A stretch of DNA of 31,169 nucleotides from Chloroflexota bacterium (GTDB lineage Bacteria > Chloroflexota > Limnocylindria > Limnocylindrales > CSP1-4), in the NCBI GenBank assembly GCA_021812735.1, contig JAKAMV010000020.1, forward strand, positions 1-31,169, written 5' to 3'. Shown here one piece after another: positions 8,575-16,903 of the stretch. The translations under genes were made by a program, and so were the position numbers. The stretch's first letter is position 1. Every line of letters starts with the position of its first letter. The notes under the pieces were generated by a model. The model worked only from the letters and a program-made list of their open reading frames with translations, did not search any database and had not been told where the DNA came from.

Positions 8575-8586
8575 CGGTCGACTCCT

Positions 8587-9318
8587 TCAGCGGCCGCCCG
8601 GTCGTCCGTGGCGCTCCTGGAGGACCGCCAGGACGTCGGCGGGGGCAAGGCCCCGCTCCGCGAGCAGCACGAGGGCATGGTAGGCGAGGTCGGCAGCCTC
8701 GCCAGCCAGCAGACGGCCTGTTTCGGAGCGGTCGGCTTTCGCTCGTTCGGCGGCCTCGTCGTTCTTTGCCGCGAGCAGCACTTCGGTCGCCTCCTCCGCC
8801 ACCTTCCGGCCGGCGAGGTCGACCCCGCCCTCGAACAGGCGCGTCGTGTACGAGCCGGGCGGGCGCTCGGCGGTGCGCGAGGCGATCGTCGCCCAGAGGG
8901 CCTCCAGCCAGGCGAACCCCTGCACCGCCGGCGCCGAGGCGGGCGCGCCGTCAGCGTCGAAGCAGGACCGCACACCGCGATGGCAGGTCGGGCCGTCGGG
9001 ATCAACGCCGAGCAGGAGGGCGTCCCCGTCGCAGTCCAGGGCCAGCGAGCGCAGCCGGAGCACATGTCCGGACGACTCTCCCTTGCGCCACAGGCGCCCG
9101 CGGGAGCGCGAGTGGAAGTGGACCTCGCCGGTGGCCAGCGTCGCCGCCAGAGCCTCGGCGTCCAGCCAGCCGACCATCAGGACCCGGCCGTCGGCCACGT
9201 CCTGGACCACGCCGGCCGCCAGGCCGTCGCCCCACGCGACGCGGTCGGGCGCCAGGCCCGTCGCGAGATCCACCGGGCCCGCCACCACCGCTCGCGCTGC
9301 GCCCGCCATGCCGCTCAT
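8587..9318 (-). CDS. hisIE: Bifunctional phosphoribosyl-AMP cyclohydrolase / phosphoribosyl-ATP pyrophosphatase
   Basis: A 243-residue HisI-HisE fusion that performs steps 2 and 3 of histidine synthesis. The HisI half (about 25-122) has [13 protein letters not shown] (69-81), SGHV, DCDGDA (95-100; metal aspartates) and the paired cysteines in CHRGVRSC (112 and 119) that bind zinc. The HisE half (about 136-236) has KVAEEATEV (172-180) and GEAADLAYH (206-214), the acidic metal-binding helices of the MazG-like pyrophosphatase fold. Start ATG 9318 overlaps the hisF stop (ATGA) and has GGAGG 4 bases upstream. HisIE fusions are common in proteobacteria and are also found in several other phyla. All catalytic residues I can check are present. 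Confidence 0.96.
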   Translation of the reverse strand: MSGMAGAARAVVAGPVDLATGLAPDRVAWGDGLAAGVVQDVADGRVLMVGWLDAEALAATLATGEVHFHSRSRGRLWRKGESSGHVLRLRSLALDCDGDALLLGVDPDGPTCHRGVRSCFDADGAPASAPAVQGFAWLEALWATIASRTAERPPGSYTTRLFEGGVDLAGRKVAEEATEVLLAAKNDEAAERAKADRSETGRLLAGEAADLAYHALVLLAERGLAPADVLAVLQERHGRPGGR

Positions 9319-10112
9319 CCCACCTCCGTCGCCTCGGTCGGCAGCCGCACGGCGAGCTCGGCCGCCGCCATCGCCGCCTTGACCGCCGCGATCGACCACT
9401 CGCGCCGGTGGAAGATGCCCGCCGCCAGAACGGCGTCGGCACCGCCGTCGCGCACGGCCGCGATGAAGTCGTCCGGGCCGCCCGCCCCGCCCGATGCGAT
9501 GACCGGGACGGGGACCGCGCTCGAGATCGCGCGGAGCTGCTCGGTGTCGAAGCCCGCCTTGGTGCCGTCCCGGTCGATCGAGGTGACCAGCAGCTCGCCG
9601 GCGCCCAGCTCCACCACCCGTTGCGCCCAGGCGAGCGCGTCGACGCCGACGGGCTCCCGGCCCCCCTTGACCACGACCTCGAAGCCCGACGGGATCGCGT
9701 CAGTCGCCGCGACCCGACGCGCGTCGATCGCCACCACCACCGCCTGGCTGCCGAAGCGCGCGGCACAGCGCCGCACGAGCTCCGGGTCGTCGACGGCGCG
9801 CGTGTTCAGGCTGACCTTGTCCGCCCCGGCTCGCAGCACCGCCCGCATGTCGTCGACGCTCCGGACGCCCCCGCCGACGGTGAGCGGGATGAACGCCCGT
9901 CGGGCGGTCCGCTCAACGATGTCGAGCAGGGTTCCCCGGCCCTCGGGCGCAGCCGAGATGTCGAGGAAGACGAGCTCGTCCGCGCCCTCCCGCGCGTAGC
10001 GCTCGGCGAGCTCGGGGGGGTCGCCCTCGTCGCGGAGGCCCACGAAGCGCGTGCCCTTGACGACGCGGCCGGCTGCCACGTCGAGGCAGGGGATCACGCG
10101 CCTGCGGAGCAT
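9315..10112 (-). CDS. hisF: Imidazole glycerol phosphate synthase, cyclase subunit HisF
   Basis: A 265-residue TIM barrel. D11 (in VIPCLDV) and D130 (in VVAIDAR) fall exactly at the two catalytic positions known for HisF. Phosphate-binding features include TVGGGVRS (78-85), SIDRDGT and ASGGAGG. With HisH it converts PRFAR and ammonia to imidazole glycerol phosphate and AICAR. It shares one base with the hisH stop (TGATG) and overlaps hisIE by four, so translation of the three is probably coupled. The tail after residue 253 (RLPTEATEV) is a few residues longer than in typical HisF but otherwise the length is normal. Confidence 0.97.
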   Translation of the reverse strand: MLRRRVIPCLDVAAGRVVKGTRFVGLRDEGDPPELAERYAREGADELVFLDISAAPEGRGTLLDIVERTARRAFIPLTVGGGVRSVDDMRAVLRAGADKVSLNTRAVDDPELVRRCAARFGSQAVVVAIDARRVAATDAIPSGFEVVVKGGREPVGVDALAWAQRVVELGAGELLVTSIDRDGTKAGFDTEQLRAISSAVPVPVIASGGAGGPDDFIAAVRDGGADAVLAAGIFHRREWSIAAVKAAMAAAELAVRLPTEATEVG

Positions 10113-10753
10113 CAGGCCGCCTCCCCGGCGATGCGGACGACGTTGGCCACCAGGCGCAGCCCGTCCGCTCCCGAGCGCTCCGGGTGGAACTGGACGCCGA
10201 GCAGGTTGCCGCGGGCGACGGCCGACGTGAAGCGGACGCCGTGCTCAGTCTCCGCCACCACGACGTCGGGGTCGTCGGGCGCGCCGGCGTACGAGTGCAC
10301 GAAGTAGAAGTCCGCATCGGGGGCGATGCCCGCGAAGGCCCGATGGTGGCGGCGGCGCTCCACCTGGTTCCAGCCGATGTGGGGGAGGGTGGGCGCGCCG
10401 TCGAGGCGCACCGTGTGGCCGCGGAGGATGCCCAGCGTGCGCGCCTCGTCCTCGTCGCTGGTCTCGAACAGCAGCTGCAGGCCCAGGCAGATGCCCAGGA
10501 ACGGGCGATCGGCGGCGACCCAGTCGAGGATGGCCTGCTCGAAGCCGCCGGCGCGCAGGCGCTCCATCGCCGGCGCGGACGCGCCGACGCCGGGCACGAC
10601 GAGCAGCGCCGGGTCTCCGATCCGGTCGGCCCGCTCTGCGCGGCGAACCGTGGCCCCGGCCGTGATGAGCGCCTGCTCGATCGAGACCAGGTTTCCGGCG
10701 CCGTAGTCCACCACGGTGACCGGCACGCGGGCGTCGTCCGGCAGGCTGGTCAT
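10112..10753 (-). CDS. hisH: Imidazole glycerol phosphate synthase, glutaminase subunit HisH
   Basis: A 213-residue class I glutamine amidotransferase. The nucleophile is C89 in GICLGLQ, and the triad is completed by H190 and E192 in FHPE. VDYGAGN (15-21) and VVPGVGA (52-58, the oxyanion-strand region) are HisH-specific, as is PHIGWN. It supplies ammonia from glutamine through the barrel of HisF. ATG 10753 lies four bases after the hisB stop; the N-terminus carries about ten extra residues before [10 protein letters not shown], so a slightly later start is possible but no better codon is visible. Confidence 0.96.
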   Translation of the reverse strand: MTSLPDDARVPVTVVDYGAGNLVSIEQALITAGATVRRAERADRIGDPALLVVPGVGASAPAMERLRAGGFEQAILDWVAADRPFLGICLGLQLLFETSDEDEARTLGILRGHTVRLDGAPTLPHIGWNQVERRRHHRAFAGIAPDADFYFVHSYAGAPDDPDVVVAETEHGVRFTSAVARGNLLGVQFHPERSGADGLRLVANVVRIAGEAA

Positions 10754-10757
10754 CGGG

Positions 10758-11384
10758 TCACCCCAGCGACCCCTTGGTCGAGGCGACGCCGACTCGGCGC
10801 GGGTCGGCCTCGCAGGCGGTGCGCATGGCCCGGGCCAGCGCCTTGAACGCGGCCTCGGCCAGGTGGTGGTCGTTGCGTCCGGTGGCGCGGAGGTGGATCG
10901 TGGCGCCCGCGGTCCGGGCGAACGACTCGAGGGCGTGGCCGACGAGCTGCGTGGGCAGCTGCCCGACGCGCTCCCCGCGGAACGGCAGCTCGATCACGGC
11001 GTACGGGCGCCCGCTCAGGTCCACCACCGCCGTGGCGAGCGACTCGTCCATGGGCACAGCCGCGTCGCCGAAGCGGTTGATCCCGGCCTTGTCGCCGAGC
11101 GCCTCGGCGAACGCCGCGCCCAGCACCAACGCGACGTCCTCGACCGTGTGGTGCTCGTCCACCTCCAGGTCGCCCTCCGCCCGAATCGTCAGGTCGAACA
11201 GGCCGTGGTGGGCGAACGAGGTGAGGAGGTGGTCGTAGAAGCCGATCCCGGTCCGGACGTCCGCCCGCCCGGCACCCGGGACCAGCAGCTCGACCGAGAT
11301 CCGGGTCTCGCGCGTCTCGCGCGCGATCGAGACGAGGCCACCCGCCGAGCGGGCGACTTCGGCACTGCCGAGGGGCGTGGTCAC
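10758..11384 (-). CDS. hisB: Imidazoleglycerol-phosphate dehydratase
   Basis: A 208-residue monofunctional HisB (IGPD). It shows the family's manganese-binding motifs: FYDHLLTSFAHHG (49-61), HHTVEDVAL (78-86) and DHHLAEAAFKAL (172-183), and ends with STKG. There is no histidinol-phosphatase domain, so that step must be done by another protein not in this window. GTG 11384 overlaps the hisC stop (GTGA, 11381-11384). The first 18 residues before the conserved RETRETRI strand are not conserved in the family as I know it and could be partly dispensable or mis-started. Confidence 0.95.
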   Translation of the reverse strand: MTTPLGSAEVARSAGGLVSIARETRETRISVELLVPGAGRADVRTGIGFYDHLLTSFAHHGLFDLTIRAEGDLEVDEHHTVEDVALVLGAAFAEALGDKAGINRFGDAAVPMDESLATAVVDLSGRPYAVIELPFRGERVGQLPTQLVGHALESFARTAGATIHLRATGRNDHHLAEAAFKALARAMRTACEADPRRVGVASTKGSLG

Positions 11385-12526
11385 GCGGGCACCTCCGGGG
11401 CAATCTCCGCGACCGCCTCGATGAGTCGGTCGTTCTCCTCCGGGGCGCGCACCGTGACCCGGATGCAGTGGGCGGCGGGGTGGTGGGCCGAGAAAGTCCT
11501 CGCCACCAGGCCCCGGCGCATCAGCTGGTCCGCGACGAAGGCCGACCGCGAAGTCGTGCCCAGGTCGACCAGGACGAAGCAGGCGACCGACGGGTACGGC
11601 CGCCAGCCCGCCGCCTCGAACGCCGCGAGCAGCCGCGGGCGCTCCGCCTCGACCCGCGCGATGTTGGCCAGCATCGCCTCCGGCTCGCGCAGCGCGCGCG
11701 TCACGACGGTCTCGGAGATCGTCCCGATCGAGCCCGGGGGCCGGAAGCGGGCGACCCGCTCGATCGTGGCCGGGGCGGCAACGGCGAAGCCCACCCGCAG
11801 CCCGGCGAGGGCGTACGCCTTTGACGCCGTCCGGACCACGACGAGATTGGGGAAGCGAGTCCGGAGCGGGATGACCGAGCGGCCCGTGAACTCCGCGTAC
11901 GCCTCGTCCACCACCACGGCCGCTGGCTCGCGCGACGCCGCCTTGGCATCGCCCTCGATGTCCGCCAGCAGCGACTCGATGGTCCCCTCCGGCTCGTCGG
12001 CGCCGGTGGGGTTGTTGGGGTTGCACAGCCACACGATCGAGGCGTCGCGGGCGGCCTCGCGGACCCGTAGCGCATCGAGCGCGAAGCCCTGCTCGGCGTC
12101 GAGGCGCGGCACCGGCACCACGGTCCCGCCGCGCTGCTCGGAGTGGACGCGGTACATCGCGTACGTCGGCGTCGGGATCACGGCGCGCTGGCCCGCCCGC
12201 AGGAACGCCTTGACGCACATGTCGAGGACCTCGTCCGCGCCGGCGCCGGGGACGACCTCGTCGGTGCCCACGCCATAGCGTGCCGCGGCGGCTTCGACGA
12301 GCCGCCGGTAGTCGCCCGGCGGGTACTCCGACAGGCTGGTCTCGAAACGCCCGGCCGCGAGCATCTGGGCCAGCAGGCCTGGCGGGGCGGGGGAGGTGTT
12401 GAGGTCGAAGCGGATCACCTGCTCGAGCGGGATTCCGAAGCGGGCGGCGACACTCTCGTCAGTCGCCTCCCAGCTGTAGCTCGCCGGGTTGCCCGGGTCG
12501 CTGACGGCGAACGGCGTGGGGCTCAC
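11381..12526 (-). CDS. hisC: Histidinol-phosphate aminotransferase
   Basis: A 381-residue fold-type I PLP aminotransferase. Landmarks are YPPGDYRRL (68-76), CNPNNPTG (168-175), VVDEAYAEF (205-213) and TASKAYALAGLRVGF with the PLP lysine at K236, then the substrate-binding arginine in CIRVTVR near the C-terminus. This set is typical of HisC, which transaminates imidazole-acetol phosphate with glutamate. The GTG start at 12526 overlaps the hisG stop by four bases. Close homologues act on aromatic amino acids or cobalamin intermediates, but the operon context settles histidine. Confidence 0.94.
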   Translation of the reverse strand: MSPTPFAVSDPGNPASYSWEATDESVAARFGIPLEQVIRFDLNTSPAPPGLLAQMLAAGRFETSLSEYPPGDYRRLVEAAAARYGVGTDEVVPGAGADEVLDMCVKAFLRAGQRAVIPTPTYAMYRVHSEQRGGTVVPVPRLDAEQGFALDALRVREAARDASIVWLCNPNNPTGADEPEGTIESLLADIEGDAKAASREPAAVVVDEAYAEFTGRSVIPLRTRFPNLVVVRTASKAYALAGLRVGFAVAAPATIERVARFRPPGSIGTISETVVTRALREPEAMLANIARVEAERPRLLAAFEAAGWRPYPSVACFVLVDLGTTSRSAFVADQLMRRGLVARTFSAHHPAAHCIRVTVRAPEENDRLIEAVAEIAPEVPA

Positions 12527-13383
12527 GGCAGGATCTTCTCGATGGGCAGGACGAGGATGCCGGACGCGCCGGCGGCCTTGAGGCGCGGGAGCAGGCCCCA
12601 GACCTCGTCGGCGCCGACAACCGAGTGGATGGCGATCATGCCCGTGTGCGCGAGCGGGATGACCGACGGGGACTCGAGCCCGGGGAGCAGGCTCTCCAGC
12701 TCCGGGAGGTGCGACGCGGGAGCGTTCATCATCAGGTACTTGCGGTCCCGGGCGGCGATGACCGAGCCCAGCATCAGGACGATGCTGTCGAGCTCGTCTG
12801 GCCGCTCCGCCTGGGCCGCGGGGCCTGCGACGAGCACGGCCTCGGATTCCAGCACGTCGCCGATGGCCCGGAGGCCGTTCATCTGAAGCGTGGACCCGGT
12901 CGAGACGAGGTCCACGATGGCGTCCGCGAGGCCGAGGCGGGGCGCCACCTCGACCGCCCCCGAGAGCGGCACCACCTCGACCGGGATCCTCCGTTCGGCG
13001 AAGAAGCGGCGGGTGGTCTGCGGATGCGACGTGGCGACCCGCTGGCCGGCGAGGTCGTCGACTGCGCGGACGGGGGCGTCCGAGGGGACGGCAGCCGCGA
13101 GGCGGCAGCGCCCGTAGCCCAGGCGCGCGATCACCGGCAGGTCGCGGCCCACCTCCGCGAGGATGTCCGCGCCGGTGATGCCGGCGTCGGCCACGCCGTC
13201 GGCCACGAACTCCACGACGTCGTCGGTGCGCACGAACAGGATGTCGAGCGGCTGGTTGCCGACCCGGGCGACGAGGCTGCGGTCATGCTCCTCGAAGACG
13301 AGCCCCGAGGCGTGGAGGAGCTGGAGCGTCGGGTCGACCAGGCGCCCCTTGTTGGGGACGGCCAGGCGGAGCCGGTCCCTCAT
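12523..13383 (-). CDS. hisG: ATP phosphoribosyltransferase (long form)
   Basis: A 286-residue HisG, catalysing the first step of histidine synthesis. The N-terminal two-domain catalytic part starts LRLAVPNKGRL and contains DVVEFVADGVADAGITG and the PRPP loop DLVSTGSTLQMNGL. The C-terminal third (about 205-286, ending GILVLPIEKIL) is the ACT-like regulatory domain of the long form, through which histidine inhibits the enzyme. A separate HisZ subunit is therefore not expected and none is seen. ATG 13383 overlaps the yerC stop (ATGA). A longer frame upstream is antisense noise over yerC. Confidence 0.96.
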   Translation of the reverse strand: MRDRLRLAVPNKGRLVDPTLQLLHASGLVFEEHDRSLVARVGNQPLDILFVRTDDVVEFVADGVADAGITGADILAEVGRDLPVIARLGYGRCRLAAAVPSDAPVRAVDDLAGQRVATSHPQTTRRFFAERRIPVEVVPLSGAVEVAPRLGLADAIVDLVSTGSTLQMNGLRAIGDVLESEAVLVAGPAAQAERPDELDSIVLMLGSVIAARDRKYLMMNAPASHLPELESLLPGLESPSVIPLAHTGMIAIHSVVGADEVWGLLPRLKAAGASGILVLPIEKILP

Positions 13384-13703
13384 CGCTCGGCCGCCAGCGG
13401 GTACGCGCTGCTGCCCGCCGCCTTGAGGCGCTCGAGCTGAGCGCGATAGCCGCCCTCGCCGTGGTGCAGCCACGACGCGATCCGGGTGATGGTGGCGGTG
13501 CTCGCCCCGGTCTGGCGGGAGATCTCCGCGTAGTGGAGTCCCGCGTCGAGCATCCGGACCACCGCCCACCGCTGGGCCAGGTCGTGGAGCTCGCCCACGG
13601 TGCACAGGTCGCGCAGGAAGCGCAGCGCCTCATCGCGGTCGTCGAGGTGCAGGATCACGTCCAGAAGGGCATCGAGCTCGGCGGTCCGCCATTCGCTTGC
13701 CAC
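13380..13703 (-). CDS. yerC: TrpR-like regulator, YerC/YecD (HisR) family
   Basis: A 107-residue all-helical protein. LDALLDVILHLDDRDEA begins the family, followed by FLRDLCTVGEL HDLAQRW and a helix-turn-helix of the Trp repressor type, ISRQTGASTATITRIASWLHHGEGGY (61 onward). Proteins of this family sit at the head of his operons in Firmicutes and others and have been proposed to act as histidine-responsive repressors (HisR). Here it is the first gene, overlapping hisG by four bases, and the region in front of it carries inverted repeats. I infer that it regulates this operon and perhaps hisA. GTG 13703 is preceded by GGAGG with a 9-base spacer. Confidence 0.88.
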   Translation of the reverse strand: MASEWRTAELDALLDVILHLDDRDEALRFLRDLCTVGELHDLAQRWAVVRMLDAGLHYAEISRQTGASTATITRIASWLHHGEGGYRAQLERLKAAGSSAYPLAAER

Positions 13704-13806
13704 GGATGCGATCCTCCCGGTGAAAGGTAGTCGGCAAGGTCCGTCCTTGCCGCTCTGGTAGCATGATAGCGTAGTAGTGTACTAGCACGCCACCACGGGA
13801 GGTCAA
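13704..13806. promoter_or_regulatory. Divergent control region between the his operon and hisA
   Basis: This 103-bp gap is markedly less GC-rich in 13755-13786. It contains CGGCAAGG/CCTTGCCG arms (13732-13739 and 13745-13752, 5-base spacer) and an imperfect palindrome TAGTGTACTA (13775-13784), part of GTACTAG, which recalls half of the classical trp operator. Several TANNNT words occur on both strands (plus: TAGCAT 13759-13764, TAGCGT 13767-13772, TAGTGT 13775-13780; minus: TATCAT, TACGCT, TACACT). Promoters for both directions probably lie here, but I cannot pick exact boxes. hisA has GGGAGG at 13797-13802. Confidence 0.55.
13732..13752. repeat. Perfect 8-bp inverted repeat, candidate operator
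   Basis: CGGCAAGG, spacer TCCGT, CCTTGCCG. It lies about 30 bases inside the putative yerC leader and 55 bases before hisA. As DNA it could bind a dimeric repressor such as the YerC/HisR product; as yerC-side RNA it would form a hairpin with an 8-bp stem. Confidence 0.45.
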
Positions 13807-14559
13807 GTGGCCGAGTTCGAGGTTCTGCCGGCGATCGATCTCGAGGGGGGGCGCGTGGTCCGGCTGGTGCAGGGCGACTTCGACCGGGAGACGGTCTACG
13901 AGGACGACCCGGTCGGCACGGCGCGCGCATTCGCCGACAGCGGGGCGACTTGGCTCCATGTCGTGGACCTCGACGGGGCCAGGCTGGGGGAGCCGAGGCA
14001 GCTGCAGCTGGTGGCCGAGATCGTCGCCGAGGTGCACGGCCGTGTGCACGTCGAGGTCGGCGGGGGGCTGCGGACCGCCGACGCCGTGGCCGGCGCCCTC
14101 GGAACGGGCGCCAGCCGGGTCGCCGTCGGCACGGCGGCCCTGCGCGACCCGGGCTTCGCCCTCGGCCTTGTCGCCCGCTACGGTCCGGCGAGGATCGTCG
14201 GCTCACTCGACATCCGCGACGGCATCGCGCTCGGCGAGGGCTGGCGCCGCGGAGCGACCGGCGTGCCGGCGACCGACGCGCTCGAGCGCCTGTCGGCGTC
14301 TGGCATCGACACGTTCGCGGTCACGGCCATCGACCGCGACGGGCTGATGGGCGGCCCCGACGTACCCCTCTTGCGGTCTCTGGTCCGCCTCGGACGGGGG
14401 CGCATCATCGCGTCGGGGGGCATCTCCTCGCTCGAGGACGTTCTCGCGGTGCAGGCAGCCGGCTGCGGGGGTGCCATCATCGGGCGCGCGCTGTACGAGG
14501 GGCGGGTCACCATCCGCGAGATCGTCACCGCGATCGAGGGGCGCGACATCCTCGCGTAG
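13807..14559 (+). CDS. hisA: ProFAR isomerase HisA
   Basis: A 250-residue TIM barrel, isomerising ProFAR to PRFAR. The catalytic aspartates are D11 (PAIDLEGG) and D135 (SLDIRDG), and T173 lies in AVTAIDRDGLMGGPD. VEVGGGLR (83-90) and ASGGISS (202-208) are the two phosphate-binding loops. HisF is the closest relative, but the VVRLVQGDF and YEDDP segments are HisA-specific; nothing indicates the dual PriA activity, though sequence alone cannot exclude it. Start is GTG 13807 with GGGAGG four bases upstream. Unlike most compact his operons, hisA is not between hisH and hisF but transcribed away from the operon, and a strong hairpin follows it. Confidence 0.95.
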   Translation: MAEFEVLPAIDLEGGRVVRLVQGDFDRETVYEDDPVGTARAFADSGATWLHVVDLDGARLGEPRQLQLVAEIVAEVHGRVHVEVGGGLRTADAVAGALGTGASRVAVGTAALRDPGFALGLVARYGPARIVGSLDIRDGIALGEGWRRGATGVPATDALERLSASGIDTFAVTAIDRDGLMGGPDVPLLRSLVRLGRGRIIASGGISSLEDVLAVQAAGCGGAIIGRALYEGRVTIREIVTAIEGRDILA

Positions 14560-14597
14560 CCGCCGCCGGAATCGTGCGGGGCGTCCCGGGAATCAGG

Positions 14598-14622
14598 CGC
14601 GGCGCCGGTCACCGGCGCCGCG
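14598..14622 (+). terminator. Strong hairpin between convergent hisA and EF-G2
   Basis: CGCGGCGCCGG and CCGGCGCCGCG form an 11-bp perfect stem around TCA, 39 bases after the hisA stop. It is followed by TTCTCATCCTC, pyrimidine-rich but not a true T-run. Its place between convergent genes suggests termination of hisA and perhaps of the opposite transcript. Confidence 0.6.
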
Positions 14623-14647
14623 TTCTCATCCTCAACCGGCTGAGGGC

Positions 14648-16726
14648 TCAGTGGCCCTCGTCCTTGTGCTCCTTCTTGTGGGCCTCGATGATCTTCTCCG
14701 CGAGGTTGCCCGGCACGTCCTCATAGTGGTCGAGGACCGCTGAGAACGTGCCCCGCCCGCCGGTCAGCGAGCGCAGCTCGGTCGCGTACGAGAACAGCTC
14801 CGCCTGCGGCACCTGCGCGCTGATCACCTGGACGCCGTCGCCGGAGTCCAGTCCCAGCACGCGGCCGCGCCGACCGTTGAGGTCGCGGTTGACCTCGCCC
14901 ATGTACTGCTCGGGAACGCGGACTGCGACCGCCATGATCGGCTCGAGGAGCACGGGCTTGGCCTGCATCACGCCGTCCTTGAGCGCCATGGACGCGGCGA
15001 TCTTGAACGAGAGCTCATTGGAATCGACGGGGTGGAACGAGCCGTCGTAGAGGGTCGCCTTGAAGTCGATCAGCGGGAAGCCGGCGAGGACGCCCTCGGC
15101 GGCCGTCTCGCGGATTCCCTTCTCGACGCCCGGGAAGAAGCCCCGGGGGACGGAGCCGCCGACGACCTTCTCGGCGAACTCGACACCCGCCGCGGGGTTG
15201 GGCGCGAGCTCGATCCAGACGTCGCCGAACATGCCGTGGCCGCCGGTCTGCTTCTTGTAGCGGCCGTGGACCTGGGTCGTGCCCCGGATGGTCTCGCGGT
15301 AGGGGACCGTGGGGGTTCGGGTCACGATCGACGCGCCGAACTTGCGCTTGAGGCGCTCGCAGATGACCGCGACGTGCGCCTCGCCGATGGCGCGCAGGAT
15401 CTGCTCGCCGGTCTCGGAGCGCTCCACGCGGGCGGTGGGCTCCTCTTCGAGCATCCGCTGGAGCGCCGGCCCCATCTTGTCGAGGTCGCCCTTGGACAGC
15501 GGCTCGATCGCCACCTGGAGCGTCGGGTCCGGGAACTCGATGTCGGCGAGCTTGAGGGCGGCATCGCGCGCGGTCAGGGTGTCGCCCGTCTCGGTGACGC
15601 CCAGCTTCGCGATCGCCCCGATCTCGCCGGAGCGGAGTTCGGCCGCCGGCTCCTGCTCCTTGCCGTGGAGGTAGAGCAGCTGGCCGATGCGCTCGTCCTC
15701 GCCTTTGGAGCTGTTGAACACCGGGCTCTGGCTCTTGAGGGTGCCCGACAGGACGCGCAGGTACGTCAGCCGCCCCACGAACGGATCGGCCGCGGTCTTG
15801 AACACCCGCACCAGGAGCTGCTCGCCGGCGGCATCGACCGCCACCTCGCTGCCACCCTTGTCCGCCGCGGCGAACGGCCCCTCCTCCTCGGGCGAGGGGA
15901 GGTAGCGGACGATCGCGTCGAGCAGGGCGTTGAGGCCGATGCCCTTGTTGGCGGAGGCGACGAGCACCGGCGCCAAGATCGACTCGCGGACGCCCTTGTG
16001 GAGGCACGCGTCGAGCTCGGCGTCGGAGATCTCCTCCTCGCCGAGGTACTTCTCGAACACGGCGTCGTCGGCCTCGGCGGCCGCCTCGAGCAGCTGGTCG
16101 CGGCGCATCGCCACCTCGTCGGCCAGCTCGGCCGGGACCGGGATCTCGACCTCCTTGCCACCCTCCAGCCGGTATGCCTTGCGGTGGACGAGGTCGACGT
16201 AGCCGCTGAACGTGTCAGCGGCGCCGATCGCGATGTGCAGCGGCGCCACCTTGTTGCCGAACGCGGCGCGCAGCGCGTCCAGGGCAGCCGATGGGTTCGC
16301 GTTCTCGCGATCGCACTTGTTGATGACGAAACAGGCCGCCGTCTTGGTGGAGCGGCCAACCTTGACGGCATTCTCGAGCCCGGCCTCGACGGCGCCCGAC
16401 GCGTCCATGACGAACAGCGCGGCATCCGCGGCGTGGAAGCCCTGGATCATCTCGGCGACGAAGTCCGGGTATCCGGGCGTGTCGACCAGCGTGATCTCGT
16501 GCTCGCCGCGCTCGAATGTCCCGACGGCGAGCGAGAGCGAGCGGTGCTGCTTCTGTTCCTCGGGCTCGTAGTCGAGATGGGCCGTGCCGTCGTCCACCTT
16601 GCCCAGGCGCGGGATCGCGCCGGCGCGGAACAGCAGCTGCTCCGCGAGCGTTGTCTTGCCCCCGCCGGCATGGCCGGCGAGGACGACACTCCTGATGTGG
16701 GCGAGGTCATGGCTCTTCAGGGTCAT
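14648..16726 (-). CDS. Elongation factor G-like translational GTPase (EF-G2 type)
   Basis: A 692-residue protein with the full EF-G layout: GTPase domain, beta-barrel domain II, and domains III, IV and V. G1 is GHAGGGKT (18-25), G3 DTPG (82-85), G4 NKCD (136-139) and G5 SAN. The canonical G1 of EF-G (AHIDAGKT) is replaced and the switch-I RGITI is HRSLS, both marks of the paralogous EF-G2 group rather than the main EF-G. Domain IV has QTGGHGMFGDVWIEL and a tail ending HKKEHKDEGH. The housekeeping EF-G is normally beside rpsG/rpsL and tuf, which are absent here, supporting a paralogue. Role is unknown in most lineages. ATG 16726 has AGAGGA about 11 bases upstream. It is divergent from yebC. 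Confidence 0.88.
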   Translation of the reverse strand: MTLKSHDLAHIRSVVLAGHAGGGKTTLAEQLLFRAGAIPRLGKVDDGTAHLDYEPEEQKQHRSLSLAVGTFERGEHEITLVDTPGYPDFVAEMIQGFHAADAALFVMDASGAVEAGLENAVKVGRSTKTAACFVINKCDRENANPSAALDALRAAFGNKVAPLHIAIGAADTFSGYVDLVHRKAYRLEGGKEVEIPVPAELADEVAMRRDQLLEAAAEADDAVFEKYLGEEEISDAELDACLHKGVRESILAPVLVASANKGIGLNALLDAIVRYLPSPEEEGPFAAADKGGSEVAVDAAGEQLLVRVFKTAADPFVGRLTYLRVLSGTLKSQSPVFNSSKGEDERIGQLLYLHGKEQEPAAELRSGEIGAIAKLGVTETGDTLTARDAALKLADIEFPDPTLQVAIEPLSKGDLDKMGPALQRMLEEEPTARVERSETGEQILRAIGEAHVAVICERLKRKFGASIVTRTPTVPYRETIRGTTQVHGRYKKQTGGHGMFGDVWIELAPNPAAGVEFAEKVVGGSVPRGFFPGVEKGIRETAAEGVLAGFPLIDFKATLYDGSFHPVDSNELSFKIAASMALKDGVMQAKPVLLEPIMAVAVRVPEQYMGEVNRDLNGRRGRVLGLDSGDGVQVISAQVPQAELFSYATELRSLTGGRGTFSAVLDHYEDVPGNLAEKIIEAHKKEHKDEGH

Positions 16727-16889
16727 CGCGCGCGGTTCCTCTCGGTGTGGCAGCGGCGCGCCGGGCGTGCCCGGACGCGACGGGGTGCGGTGGGCGCAGG
16801 CTGCGCTCGGATGCGATGCCGAGTCCGCTTCCCGGGCCTGGGACGCAGCGAGTGGCGGGAGCCGGACCCGTTGCCCCGATGATAGTCGG

Positions 16890-16895
16890 TATACT
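16890..16895 (+). promoter_or_regulatory. TATACT -10 box immediately before yebC
   Basis: TATACT, the best -10 match in the gap, ends 8 bases before the yebC ATG. Transcription would then start 0-2 bases before the start codon, and there is indeed no Shine-Dalgarno sequence. A leaderless mRNA is the simplest reading. TTGCCC at 16871 is too close (13 bases) to be a standard -35. Confidence 0.5.
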
Positions 16896-16903
16896 CCCCG
16901 CCG

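Noticed and set aside
14648..16726. Housekeeping elongation factor G (fusA)
   Set aside because: G1 and switch-I motifs deviate and no str-operon neighbours are present; the EF-G2 paralogue fits better.
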